64,000 nt of DNA, taken from Oscillospiraceae bacterium (lineage in GTDB: Bacteria > Bacillota > Clostridia > Oscillospirales > SIG519). The position numbers and the translations under genes were made by a program. The stretch is from the NCBI GenBank assembly GCA_015067255.1, contig SVMS01000001.1, positions 1 through 64,000 on the forward strand. The letters are read 5' to 3'. Below, in pieces: positions 24,726-32,122 of the stretch. Under the pieces are notes generated by a model, which did no database searches, was not told the origin of the DNA, and saw nothing but the letters and a program-made list of their open reading frames with translations. Each line of letters begins with the position of its first letter. Position 1 is the first letter of the stretch.

Positions 24726-25478
24726 CTGCGTTCCGTCGTGGATTATTTCATAATTATCTTTATAGATAATCTCCGAAACTTTTATTAAGCTATAGCCGTC
24801 ACTTTGAAGCTTTTCTATTATTCTCGGCAAGGCTTCGGGGGTATTTTTTGCGGCATTGTGAAAAAGAACTATTGAGCCGTTTTTTACTTTTGTCGTAACT
24901 CTGTTAACTATGTAATCTGCTGTTTTATCCATCCAGTCAAGACTGTCAACATCCCATTGAATTGTATACATTTTCATATCTCTCAGAGTTGTTATAACTC
25001 TGTCGCTGTAATCGCCGTAAGGCGGTCTGAAAAGAATGGGCGTTACACCTGTAACCTTTTGTATTTTACTGTTACATTCGTCTATGTCTTTTTTTATTTC
25101 CTCTGCCGAAAGCTGTGGCATATGCTTGTGATTGTTGCTGTGGTTCATAATTTCGTGGCCCGCATCGTGCAAAGCCTTTACTGATTCAGGAAATTTATCT
25201 ACCCATTCACCCACTACAAAAAATGTTGCTTTTACATTGTATTTGCCTAAAATATCAATAAGCTGCTGAGTATCTTCGTTTCCCCAGGCGGCATCGAAGG
25301 TAAGTGATGCTTTTTTCTCCTCTGTCTGAACGCAGTATATGGGCAGTTCTTTTTTAGGCGCTAATACTGCTTTAAAATTCGAAAAGCCTCCGAAAGCAGT
25401 GAGCATAACAGTACAGTAAGCTATAACTATTCCGAACATTAACAGCATCCTGTTTTTTTTAAATAATACGATTTTCAT
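24711..25478 (-). CDS. pdaB: PdaB-like sporulation polysaccharide deacetylase
   Basis: A 255-residue protein with an N-terminal transmembrane helix (about residues 10-32) and a NodB deacetylase domain. The metal site is SLTFDAAWG and NHSNNHKHM, the active-site groove RPPYGDYS, then WDVDSLDW and VLFHN. The domain order and membrane anchor match PdaB, which keeps spore peptidoglycan stable. It is last in a cluster with sigK, yqfD and yqfC. ATG 25478 follows AAGGAGGG; the longer TTG frame runs through that site. Its last codons and stop lie inside the palindrome array. Confidence 0.85.
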   Translation of the reverse strand: MKIVLFKKNRMLLMFGIVIAYCTVMLTAFGGFSNFKAVLAPKKELPIYCVQTEEKKASLTFDAAWGNEDTQQLIDILGKYNVKATFFVVGEWVDKFPESVKALHDAGHEIMNHSNNHKHMPQLSAEEIKKDIDECNSKIQKVTGVTPILFRPPYGDYSDRVITTLRDMKMYTIQWDVDSLDWMDKTADYIVNRVTTKVKNGSIVLFHNAAKNTPEALPRIIEKLQSDGYSLIKVSEIIYKDNYEIIHDGTQCKIS

Positions 25479-25491
25479 AAAAAAACCCTCC

Positions 25492-26193
25492 TTAATCAAC
25501 TGCGTTATTTATTGCATTATGCAATTTCTTTAACGCTGCTTTTTCTATTCTTGAAACATAGGAACGGGAAATTCCTATTTTAACAGCAGTTTCTCTTTGG
25601 GTGAGAGGTCGCATAAAGCATAGTCCGTAGCGTAAAATTATTATAGTTTTTTCCCGCTGAGTTAAGGTTTTATCAAGAATTTTTGAAAGACGCTCTAACT
25701 TTATTTTAGTATCTATACTGTCAATTATATTATCTTCCTCGGCAATTATATCTATAAGAGTAAGAGTGTTTCCGTTTTTATCAGTATCTATCGGGTCGTT
25801 TATAGAAATTTCGGAAGATGTCTTTTTCAGGTTGCGAAAATGCATAAGTATTTCGTTTTCAATACATTTCGCCGCATAGGTTGCAAGCCTTGCACCTTTA
25901 TCGCAATCAAAGGAGTCTATTGCTTTTATAAGTCCTATAGTACCTATGGAAATAAGGTCCTCCTGTTCGTGCTCGGGACAGGAGCCGTGATACTTTTTTA
26001 TAACGTGCGCCACAAGCCTTAAATTTCTTTCAATAAGCACATTTCTTGCCTGCTCATCCTTGTTTTTCAAAAGCTGAATATAGTGCTTTTCCTCTGCACT
26101 TGTCAAAGGCTTAGGAAAAGAAGCAGGAGAGCTTATATATAAAATAAACTGAAAAAAAGTTGAAATATCCAATCCAAAAAACATTAAAGACAT
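25492..26193 (-). CDS. sigK: Sporulation sigma factor SigK
   Basis: A 233-residue sigma-70 family protein for late mother-cell gene expression. Residues 1-20 are a hydrophobic pro-sequence of the type removed by SpoIVFB. Region 2 has NLRLVAHVIKKYHG and DLISIGTIGLIKAI, and region 4 ends with GISRSYVSRIEKAAL. The gene is continuous and carries no skin-type insertion. It begins 11 bp after yqfD, whose stop overlaps its ribosome site. Confidence 0.95.
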   Translation of the reverse strand: MSLMFFGLDISTFFQFILYISSPASFPKPLTSAEEKHYIQLLKNKDEQARNVLIERNLRLVAHVIKKYHGSCPEHEQEDLISIGTIGLIKAIDSFDCDKGARLATYAAKCIENEILMHFRNLKKTSSEISINDPIDTDKNGNTLTLIDIIAEEDNIIDSIDTKIKLERLSKILDKTLTQREKTIIILRYGLCFMRPLTQRETAVKIGISRSYVSRIEKAALKKLHNAINNAVD

Positions 26194-26204
26194 AATAAAA
26201 ACCC

Positions 26205-27362
26205 CTATTCAATAATAACCTTTAAGCCTATTTGCTCGCTGCAAAGATATGTTCCTGTTGCAACAACAGCATTATCTTTAATTACAACCTCTATTTGTCT
26301 GTCTTTAATTTCAACTCCGTTTAAGGCAAGCTTTTCTTTTTGAAAAAGCATTTCGAGAGCTGCTTTTTCTGCCTGTTCATTTGTAAAAGAAATTTCTTGC
26401 TTTTGTGTTTCAAAAATTTGCTGTTTTTTTATTCCTAACGGGAAATAAAAATTATCAAAAAAAGAAAGAAACCTATCGTCTTCAAAGCTGTCGTAGGATA
26501 AATATTTAATTTTATCCTTTATATAAAGCGGTAAATTTTTATCGAGAAAAAGCAAGCTGTAACGGTTATATTTATTTCCCGTAGCTATTTGCGTAGTATA
26601 GCTTAAAGGCATTTGAGCGCTTATTACCGTAAGCGTATCAGCCTTAATTTGTGCAAGGGAATGAACGTATTTAACTCCGTCATTTTTAGCATCTACTATA
26701 CCGCTTACCAAAAGCTCCCCTTTTAAAACTGTATCCCCTTTTTTAACTATTTTCGTACCTTCCAATACGTCTATTGATGTTATAAGTCCGTCCTTCAATG
26801 CCACTATGTTACAGGCCTTATCTTTATCAATCATAGGCGGCTGCTGTGTCGCCGTTGCCGTTGCCACTGTTACACGGCTTCCGTTTATTGATATTTTTGT
26901 CCAGACAATATCTTTATGCTCCTTTAATATATGTAATTGAGCTGTGCGTCTGTCAAGAGAAAAGGTGGGAGCACCTATCTTTATTCCGTCATCATATATT
27001 GTCTGTTCTATCATTTGAGCTGTCGTTGCATCTACTCCCGTAACCTCGATATCCCAAACAAAAAATGTGGGCAAAAAAAGAAGGATTAAAAACAAAACTG
27101 CGCCAACCACAATGCCGTATCTTTTACGGTATCTGTAAATCAAAAAAGGAAATCCGCATTTCTTTACAATTTTCACTTTAACCTTTGTAACAAATGCAAA
27201 ATGGCGTATCTTCTTAAGATGTGAGCAACGTATACGAAGCCGTATTTTTTTGTCTTTTGTACGGGCAATTCCCCAAGTGTTTATATTTGAGCTTGAAAGC
27301 AGATTTACAAACCTTTCGGGGAAGCCGTCAAAAACATCTATTATTACATATCCGAAAAGCAT
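26205..27362 (-). CDS. yqfD: Sporulation protein YqfD
   Basis: A 385-residue membrane protein of the YqfD family, made in the mother cell and needed for forespore development. A cytosolic start with CSHLKKIRHFAF is followed by one transmembrane helix near residues 90-110. Behind it is a large extracytoplasmic region with ITSIDVLEGTKIVKKGDTVLKGELLVSG (a lipoyl/biotinyl-like hairpin turn, abridged). ATG 27362 is chosen over TTG 27386, but neither has a clear ribosome site. It lies between yqfC and sigK. Confidence 0.88.
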   Translation of the reverse strand: MLFGYVIIDVFDGFPERFVNLLSSSNINTWGIARTKDKKIRLRIRCSHLKKIRHFAFVTKVKVKIVKKCGFPFLIYRYRKRYGIVVGAVLFLILLFLPTFFVWDIEVTGVDATTAQMIEQTIYDDGIKIGAPTFSLDRRTAQLHILKEHKDIVWTKISINGSRVTVATATATQQPPMIDKDKACNIVALKDGLITSIDVLEGTKIVKKGDTVLKGELLVSGIVDAKNDGVKYVHSLAQIKADTLTVISAQMPLSYTTQIATGNKYNRYSLLFLDKNLPLYIKDKIKYLSYDSFEDDRFLSFFDNFYFPLGIKKQQIFETQKQEISFTNEQAEKAALEMLFQKEKLALNGVEIKDRQIEVVIKDNAVVATGTYLCSEQIGLKVIIE

Positions 27363-27431
27363 ATTTATAAATTTTATAAAAAGCAATTTAAAACAGCAAA
27401 AGGCAGTATAATACCTATGCCCTGTCCCCCT

Positions 27432-27731
27432 TTAAATAAATTCAAGATGGGTAACTGTCCCCGAAATCAAAACGGCATCGACAGTAAAATTCCTTATAAA
27501 AAGATTATAACCGCTTATCTTTAAGGAATATTTACCTGCGCTTAAGGTTATTTGCTCAGTATCAAAGGAAAGTATTCCTAAATACCCTTGGGCAAGTATT
27601 TCATTATTTCCCGAAATTTCTATATGCGGTGTTGTTTTCAACACGTCGGCAGGCAGGTCCATAGCTCTGGCTATTTTACTGATTTTTGAGTTTTCTTTCA
27701 TTTTTTTCACCACCGTTTTTATTTTATTCAT
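27432..27731 (-). CDS. yqfC: Sporulation protein YqfC
   Basis: A 99-residue YabP/YqfC-family protein. The core reads PHIEISGNNEILAQGYLGIL, then YSLKISGYNLFI and the final ISGTVTHLEF, the pattern for this small beta-rich spore protein family. It opens the yqfC-yqfD-sigK-pdaB cluster. ATG 27731 is preferred over the in-frame TTG three codons upstream. In Bacillus yqfC is SigE-dependent; no clear SigE promoter was recognised here. Confidence 0.88.
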   Translation of the reverse strand: MNKIKTVVKKMKENSKISKIARAMDLPADVLKTTPHIEISGNNEILAQGYLGILSFDTEQITLSAGKYSLKISGYNLFIRNFTVDAVLISGTVTHLEFI

Positions 27732-27782
27732 AAAGGTCAATTAAAATAACCTATGGGAATATACTTTTACAGGGTGAGAAAT

Positions 27783-28919
27783 ATGAAAAATTATTCAAGA
27801 CGTTTATTTTCTCTTTTAGTTTTGTTTACAGCTATGGGTATACTTATTTTTCCATCTCAAAGTGCAGATAGTGCAAGAACAGGAATTGAGCTTTCCTTAA
27901 ATGCCGTTATTCCTTCTATTTTTCCTTTTATGGTAATATCCTGCGTTATGATAAACAGCGGTATTCTCAATAGCTTTTCAAAGGCTTTACAGCCTTTAAT
28001 GAAGCTTTTTAATCTCAACAAAAGCTGTGCCGGCACCGTCGTTTTAGGCTTGATTTCCGGATATCCTATGGGTACAAAATCTGCTGTTTCCCTATATCAG
28101 AATAAGCTTTGCTCAAAGACAGAGGGAGAAAGACTTTTAACCTTTTGCAACAACACAAGTCCTGCTTTTATTCTGATAACGGTAGGCGTAGGTATATACA
28201 AAAGCTTAACTATCGGTATTATGCTTCTTTCAGCTCAAATTCTTTCCTCTATGCTTACAGGAATTGTCTTCGGCAGATTTTGGAAGCCAAAGGAAAAGCT
28301 CTTAAATAAAAGCTATACTCAAACAGCTTTTCAAAATATACCTCTTTCTTTTATTGATGCAATTAAAGCCTCTTCCCTTTCTATTATTTATATTTGCGCT
28401 TTTGTTGTTTTCTTTTGTGTTTTTATAAATTTACTTGAATGCTGTTATATAATAAATTTTTTAAGTGAGCTTTTACATTTTGCGGGGCTTGGTATTTTTT
28501 TAGAAAAAGAAAATATTTCTCAGCTAATTATCGGCTTTTTTGAAATTACTGCAGGGGTTAAAAAAAGCAGTGCAGGCGCTATCCCCCTTGCCGTCACAGG
28601 AAGCATTTTGGGCTGGGCGGGAATATCGGTGCACTGTCAGATAATTACTTTTTTAAAAGAAAGTCCGTTTTCAGCAAAGCCTTATATATTAGGAAAGCTT
28701 TTTCAAAGCATTAGTTCTTTTTTTATAACTTATATTTTAGCCTTATTATTTCCCATTGAAAAACAGGTTTTCCTTAACTTTAAAAATGAAAATTTCTTTT
28801 ATTCAACAACAAAAATTTTAAATATATTTTTTGTTATATGCTTGTTTTTTGTACTTTTTTATAAAATTATTATTTTTATTAAAAAAAGATATTTGCTTTA
28901 TAAAAAAAATGATGTATAA
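27783..28919 (+). CDS. ylbJ: Sporulation integral membrane protein YlbJ
   Basis: A 378-residue membrane protein with about eight helices and the nucleoside-recognition/Gate fold. The conserved loop GLISGYPMGTKSAVSL lies near residue 90 and FCNNTSPAFIL near residue 120. A second Gate half with AGVKKSSAG is near residue 265. In spore formers YlbJ is a mother-cell protein needed for spore maturation. ATG 27783 follows AGGGTGAG. It is divergent from yqfC, which supports the sporulation role. Confidence 0.9.
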   Translation: MKNYSRRLFSLLVLFTAMGILIFPSQSADSARTGIELSLNAVIPSIFPFMVISCVMINSGILNSFSKALQPLMKLFNLNKSCAGTVVLGLISGYPMGTKSAVSLYQNKLCSKTEGERLLTFCNNTSPAFILITVGVGIYKSLTIGIMLLSAQILSSMLTGIVFGRFWKPKEKLLNKSYTQTAFQNIPLSFIDAIKASSLSIIYICAFVVFFCVFINLLECCYIINFLSELLHFAGLGIFLEKENISQLIIGFFEITAGVKKSSAGAIPLAVTGSILGWAGISVHCQIITFLKESPFSAKPYILGKLFQSISSFFITYILALLFPIEKQVFLNFKNENFFYSTTKILNIFFVICLFFVLFYKIIIFIKKRYLLYKKNDV

Positions 28920-28956
28920 TAATGAAAAGAGAACACAAAGAAGGAGTATGCGAATT

Positions 28957-29169
28957 ATGCTTTTTAATAAAAACATTGAAAAATGCTGTGCAGTTTGTCA
29001 ACGTGCTACTTTACTTATAAATTCAGAAAAAATAATGTGCAAGAAAAAGGGTGTCGTAGAAGCTGATTACAAATGCCGCAAATTCAAATATGACCCTTTC
29101 AAAAGAGAGCCTAAAAAGCAAAATGCTCAAATGCTTGAAGGATATACCAAAGAAGATTTTGAAATATGA
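28957..29169 (+). CDS. Conserved small cysteine-rich protein
   Basis: A 70-residue protein with CCAVC near residue 7, C near residue 25 and YKC near residue 36, a spacing that could bind zinc. The tail DPFKREPKK is basic. AAGGAG at 28941 suits ATG 28957 better than ATG 28948, which it nearly touches. It follows ylbJ by 37 bp and precedes a terminator. Similar short proteins occur in related Clostridia (recalled, not checked). Function unknown. Confidence 0.7.
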   Translation: MLFNKNIEKCCAVCQRATLLINSEKIMCKKKGVVEADYKCRKFKYDPFKREPKKQNAQMLEGYTKEDFEI

Positions 29170-29200
29170 GACCCAGAACCTTGTTGTTTCACAATAGTTA

Positions 29201-29233
29201 AAAGCCGATAGGTCAAATTGACCTATCGGCTTT
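29201..29233. terminator. Bidirectional terminator
   Basis: A perfect palindrome, AAAGCCGATAGGTCAA to TTGACCTATCGGCTTT, lies between convergent genes. Confidence 0.85.
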
Positions 29234-29236
29234 CAA

Positions 29237-30472
29237 TTACTTAATTTTTCTGCACTCTAAATAAAATCTCTTATCGTAGCTGTGTCCCATTGAAAAGGTT
29301 TTTCTCGGCAGCGCGCCGTTTGAAATAACCTTATCAAAAAGCTCGTTTTTATCAAGGCAGGGAAGCAAAATTCCTATTGAATTTTCCTGCTGACAAAGCT
29401 TTTCGACGGTGTCCTCTCCGTGAATATAGTCCACCTCTCCGCCATTATTTTCAATATATTTATCAATAAACTGCTGTACTGTTCCTGCGGCAAGGTCGCA
29501 AGGAGGATTTTTTATAAAGATTTTTTCAAGCTTATTTTTATACAATATTTCAAAGCTTTGAGTTGCTTCATTCTGAGCGCATATTTCAAATTCATTTTTC
29601 ATTTCTTTTAAGAAATTATCACCGTCCACCTTGAAAATCACACGGTGGATAGGCTCAAACTCCAAAGCTTCACTATGTAGATTTACAAGCTCACAAAGAG
29701 CAAAGCGTGCAGGGTGATTTAAGTAATATTCGGGCTCAGTTGTCTTTTTAAGAGCTTCATAGCAAGCCTTTGCGGTTGCAAGGGAATGGTTTCCGTCACC
29801 CACTGCAATCAAAAGCGGATTTTCATTTTTTTCAAAGGCTTTCTCTGCCAATAAATCCAAAGCCTTGGAAACCTTTTCACATTCCTCTTTATTTAAAGCA
29901 TAGCCCTTTATTTTTCCGCCCTTTTCCATAAGCTCAAAATCATATACAGTATCTGAGCTTGGAGCTATACTCTCTATAACACTTTTTTCTCTGTCATCTA
30001 TAAGAAGCATAATATGAGGTGCTTCCAAGGAAGCATTTTTTCTTACAGCAACTCTCGGCGGTATTCTCTCAAGAACAGTGCCCTCTGTTGCCCTTATCTG
30101 ACTTTGAGAGCCTTTTTCATAAGAATATTGCTCCAAATCAACGGCACCTATAAGTCCTTTTCTGACTTTGCCGTCATTCTGAGTTCTTTCTATATAGAAA
30201 AAGCTGTTTTTATACTCTTCAAAAGCATTCTCTTCAAGAAGCTTATCCATATTTTTATTTATATTTTCAATACGGTCCTGTACATTTTTATCATTGAGAT
30301 AAATTTCAGGTAAGGTTATTTTCAGACAAGAGGGATAATCTCCAACGATTTTCTCTACTCTTTGCCAGTATTCAGGCTCGCTTGTATACTGGTCGCAAGC
30401 TACAACGCTCCATTTTTCAAAGGGCGCATTTTTGATAAGCAATATATCAGCAGGATAAAAAGGCATTTTCAT
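29237..30472 (-). CDS. DUF1015 family protein
   Basis: A 411-residue cytosolic protein of the DUF1015/COG4198 family. Typical segments are VVACDQYTSEPEYW near residue 25, LIDDREKSVIE near residue 165, VGDGNHSLATAK near residue 230 and the final LPRKTFSMGH. The invariant GDGNHS looks like an active or metal site, but the reaction of the family is not known to me. ATG 30472 is chosen, with AAAGGA upstream; an in-frame TTG seven codons earlier overlaps that site. Confidence 0.85.
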   Translation of the reverse strand: MKMPFYPADILLIKNAPFEKWSVVACDQYTSEPEYWQRVEKIVGDYPSCLKITLPEIYLNDKNVQDRIENINKNMDKLLEENAFEEYKNSFFYIERTQNDGKVRKGLIGAVDLEQYSYEKGSQSQIRATEGTVLERIPPRVAVRKNASLEAPHIMLLIDDREKSVIESIAPSSDTVYDFELMEKGGKIKGYALNKEECEKVSKALDLLAEKAFEKNENPLLIAVGDGNHSLATAKACYEALKKTTEPEYYLNHPARFALCELVNLHSEALEFEPIHRVIFKVDGDNFLKEMKNEFEICAQNEATQSFEILYKNKLEKIFIKNPPCDLAAGTVQQFIDKYIENNGGEVDYIHGEDTVEKLCQQENSIGILLPCLDKNELFDKVISNGALPRKTFSMGHSYDKRFYLECRKIK

Positions 30473-30560
30473 TTTTCGGGTATTTCCTTTCAAATTTTAT
30501 CATATATAAATAATATCACATAAACACTTTTTTGTCTACAAAAAATAAGGAGATATTTTT

Positions 30561-31460
30561 ATGTTTGATATAAAACCCGATTATAAAAATGTCAAAGAAA
30601 TTTTATCTGATTTTGAAAAGCAATATGATTTTATAGAAATTTTTCCTATCGGCAAATCCTTTATGCAAAGAAATATATACTGTGCAAAAATTGGAGTGGG
30701 AGAGAAAAAACTGCTTTATGTCGGCGGTCATCACGCTCTTGAATGGGGCTGTACTCAGATTTTACTGCAATTTTTTAACGATTACTGCAGAGCAGTATCA
30801 CAAAAAAAGACAGTTTACGGCTATAAAAGCACCCTTGCCTATAACAACTGTACTCTTTATATCGTTTTTTGTCTTAATGTAGACGGCACAGAGCTGCATC
30901 TTAACGGAATAAGCCTTGACAATCCTATGTACCAAAGAATTGTTTCGATGAATAACGGCTCAGAAAATTTTGAAAATTGGCAAGCAAACGCAAGAGGTGT
31001 TGACCTCAATCACAATTACAATGCCAAATGGTCAAAGGGAAAGCTTCTTGAACAAAAAAATAATATATTTTTTGGCTGTGCTACCCGTTACGGCGGAGAA
31101 TTTCCCGAAAGTGAAGCAGAAAGCTCTGCCCTGTGCGCCCTTACAAGAAAATTAAATTTTGACAGCGTTGTGGCTTTTCATTCACAGGGCGAAGAAATAT
31201 ACTACGATTTTAACGGTTATACTCCCCCTAATGCCTTAGAGATTGCCAAAATAATTAAAAAGCTGACAGGCTATACTCTCTCTGTTCCCGAGCCTATTGC
31301 AAGCTACGGAGGCTTCAAGGATTGGTTTATCGAAGAATTTAACAGACCGGGCTTTACCATTGAATGTGGCTTAGGTAAAAATCCTCTAACTAAAGAGCAA
31401 ACTAAAAACGCCTTTTTCAGATTAAAGGAAATGATGATTTTTTTACCCATTTTTATTTGA
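30561..31460 (+). CDS. M14 family zinc carboxypeptidase
   Basis: A 299-residue metallopeptidase. Zinc ligands are His and Glu in GGHHALEWG (about residues 56-64) and a later His in VAFHSQGEE. NARGVDLNHNYN is the substrate-binding motif of the family, and the catalytic Glu is in FTIECGLG. There is no signal peptide. Relatives in spore formers act on muropeptides as gamma-D-glutamyl-meso-diaminopimelate peptidases, which is plausible next to spoIIR but inferred. Confidence 0.87.
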   Translation: MFDIKPDYKNVKEILSDFEKQYDFIEIFPIGKSFMQRNIYCAKIGVGEKKLLYVGGHHALEWGCTQILLQFFNDYCRAVSQKKTVYGYKSTLAYNNCTLYIVFCLNVDGTELHLNGISLDNPMYQRIVSMNNGSENFENWQANARGVDLNHNYNAKWSKGKLLEQKNNIFFGCATRYGGEFPESEAESSALCALTRKLNFDSVVAFHSQGEEIYYDFNGYTPPNALEIAKIIKKLTGYTLSVPEPIASYGGFKDWFIEEFNRPGFTIECGLGKNPLTKEQTKNAFFRLKEMMIFLPIFI

Positions 31461-31519
31461 ATAAAAATTTTTCAGTTGTCAATAATTTCCGTATAAAAAT
31501 TCGGGAAGGTAATTGACAT

Positions 31520-32122
31520 ATGAAAAAAATCAAGGTTTTCTTTTTATCACTTCTTTTAATTTTTGCTGTACTTTTCTCCTGCAGTGCTATTACTGTCCTT
31601 GCCACAGCTAAGAGCGTTTCTCAAAAGGTATTCCGTTTACACATTGTAGCAAACTCAAATTCTGCTGAGGACCAGATAGAAAAATATGCTTTAAGAGATG
31701 AAATACTAAGCAAATGCTCATATATTTTTCAAAATGCAAAAGATGCAAATGAAGCTATGTATCTGTCAGAGCAAAACAAAGAAAAAATACTCAATATTGC
31801 AAAAGAATTTTCAGACAGAGACATTGAGATAAGTATTGAAAACAAGTTTTTCCCCACTAAAGAATATGAAAACGATATTCTTTTACCTGCGGGAAATTAT
31901 AACGCATTAGTAATAAAAATAGGACAAGGCAAGGGTGAAAACTGGTGGTGCGTACTTTTTCCGCAAATCTGCTTAAGCGGAAGCGTTAAAAATGATATGG
32001 AAGACATTTTAAATGAAAAAGAGCTTGAGATAACAAAGAAGCCTTCCAGCAAGAAGGCTTCTGTAAGATTTAAGTTTATTGAAATTTTCAACAAAATAGT
32101 CGAAGATATAAAAAGCATTTAA
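31520..32122 (+). CDS. spoIIR: Stage II sporulation protein R
   Basis: A 200-residue exported signalling protein, made in the forespore, that triggers SpoIIGA to process pro-SigE in the mother cell. A signal helix covers residues 6-28. The conserved block FRLHIVANSNSAEDQ is followed by ALRDEIL, and LPAGNYNALVIKIG runs into NWWCVLFPQIC. The stop codon interlocks with that of the convergent trmD fusion gene. Confidence 0.93.
   Translation: MKKIKVFFLSLLLIFAVLFSCSAITVLATAKSVSQKVFRLHIVANSNSAEDQIEKYALRDEILSKCSYIFQNAKDANEAMYLSEQNKEKILNIAKEFSDRDIEISIENKFFPTKEYENDILLPAGNYNALVIKIGQGKGENWWCVLFPQICLSGSVKNDMEDILNEKELEITKKPSSKKASVRFKFIEIFNKIVEDIKSI

Noticed and set aside
25492-26193. A skin-type element interrupting sigK
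   Set aside because: The frame is continuous from the pro-sequence to the final helix-turn-helix.
31485-31519. A SigF promoter for spoIIR
   Set aside because: GTATA is present near 31490 but the GG-containing -10 lies too close and coincides with the ribosome site.
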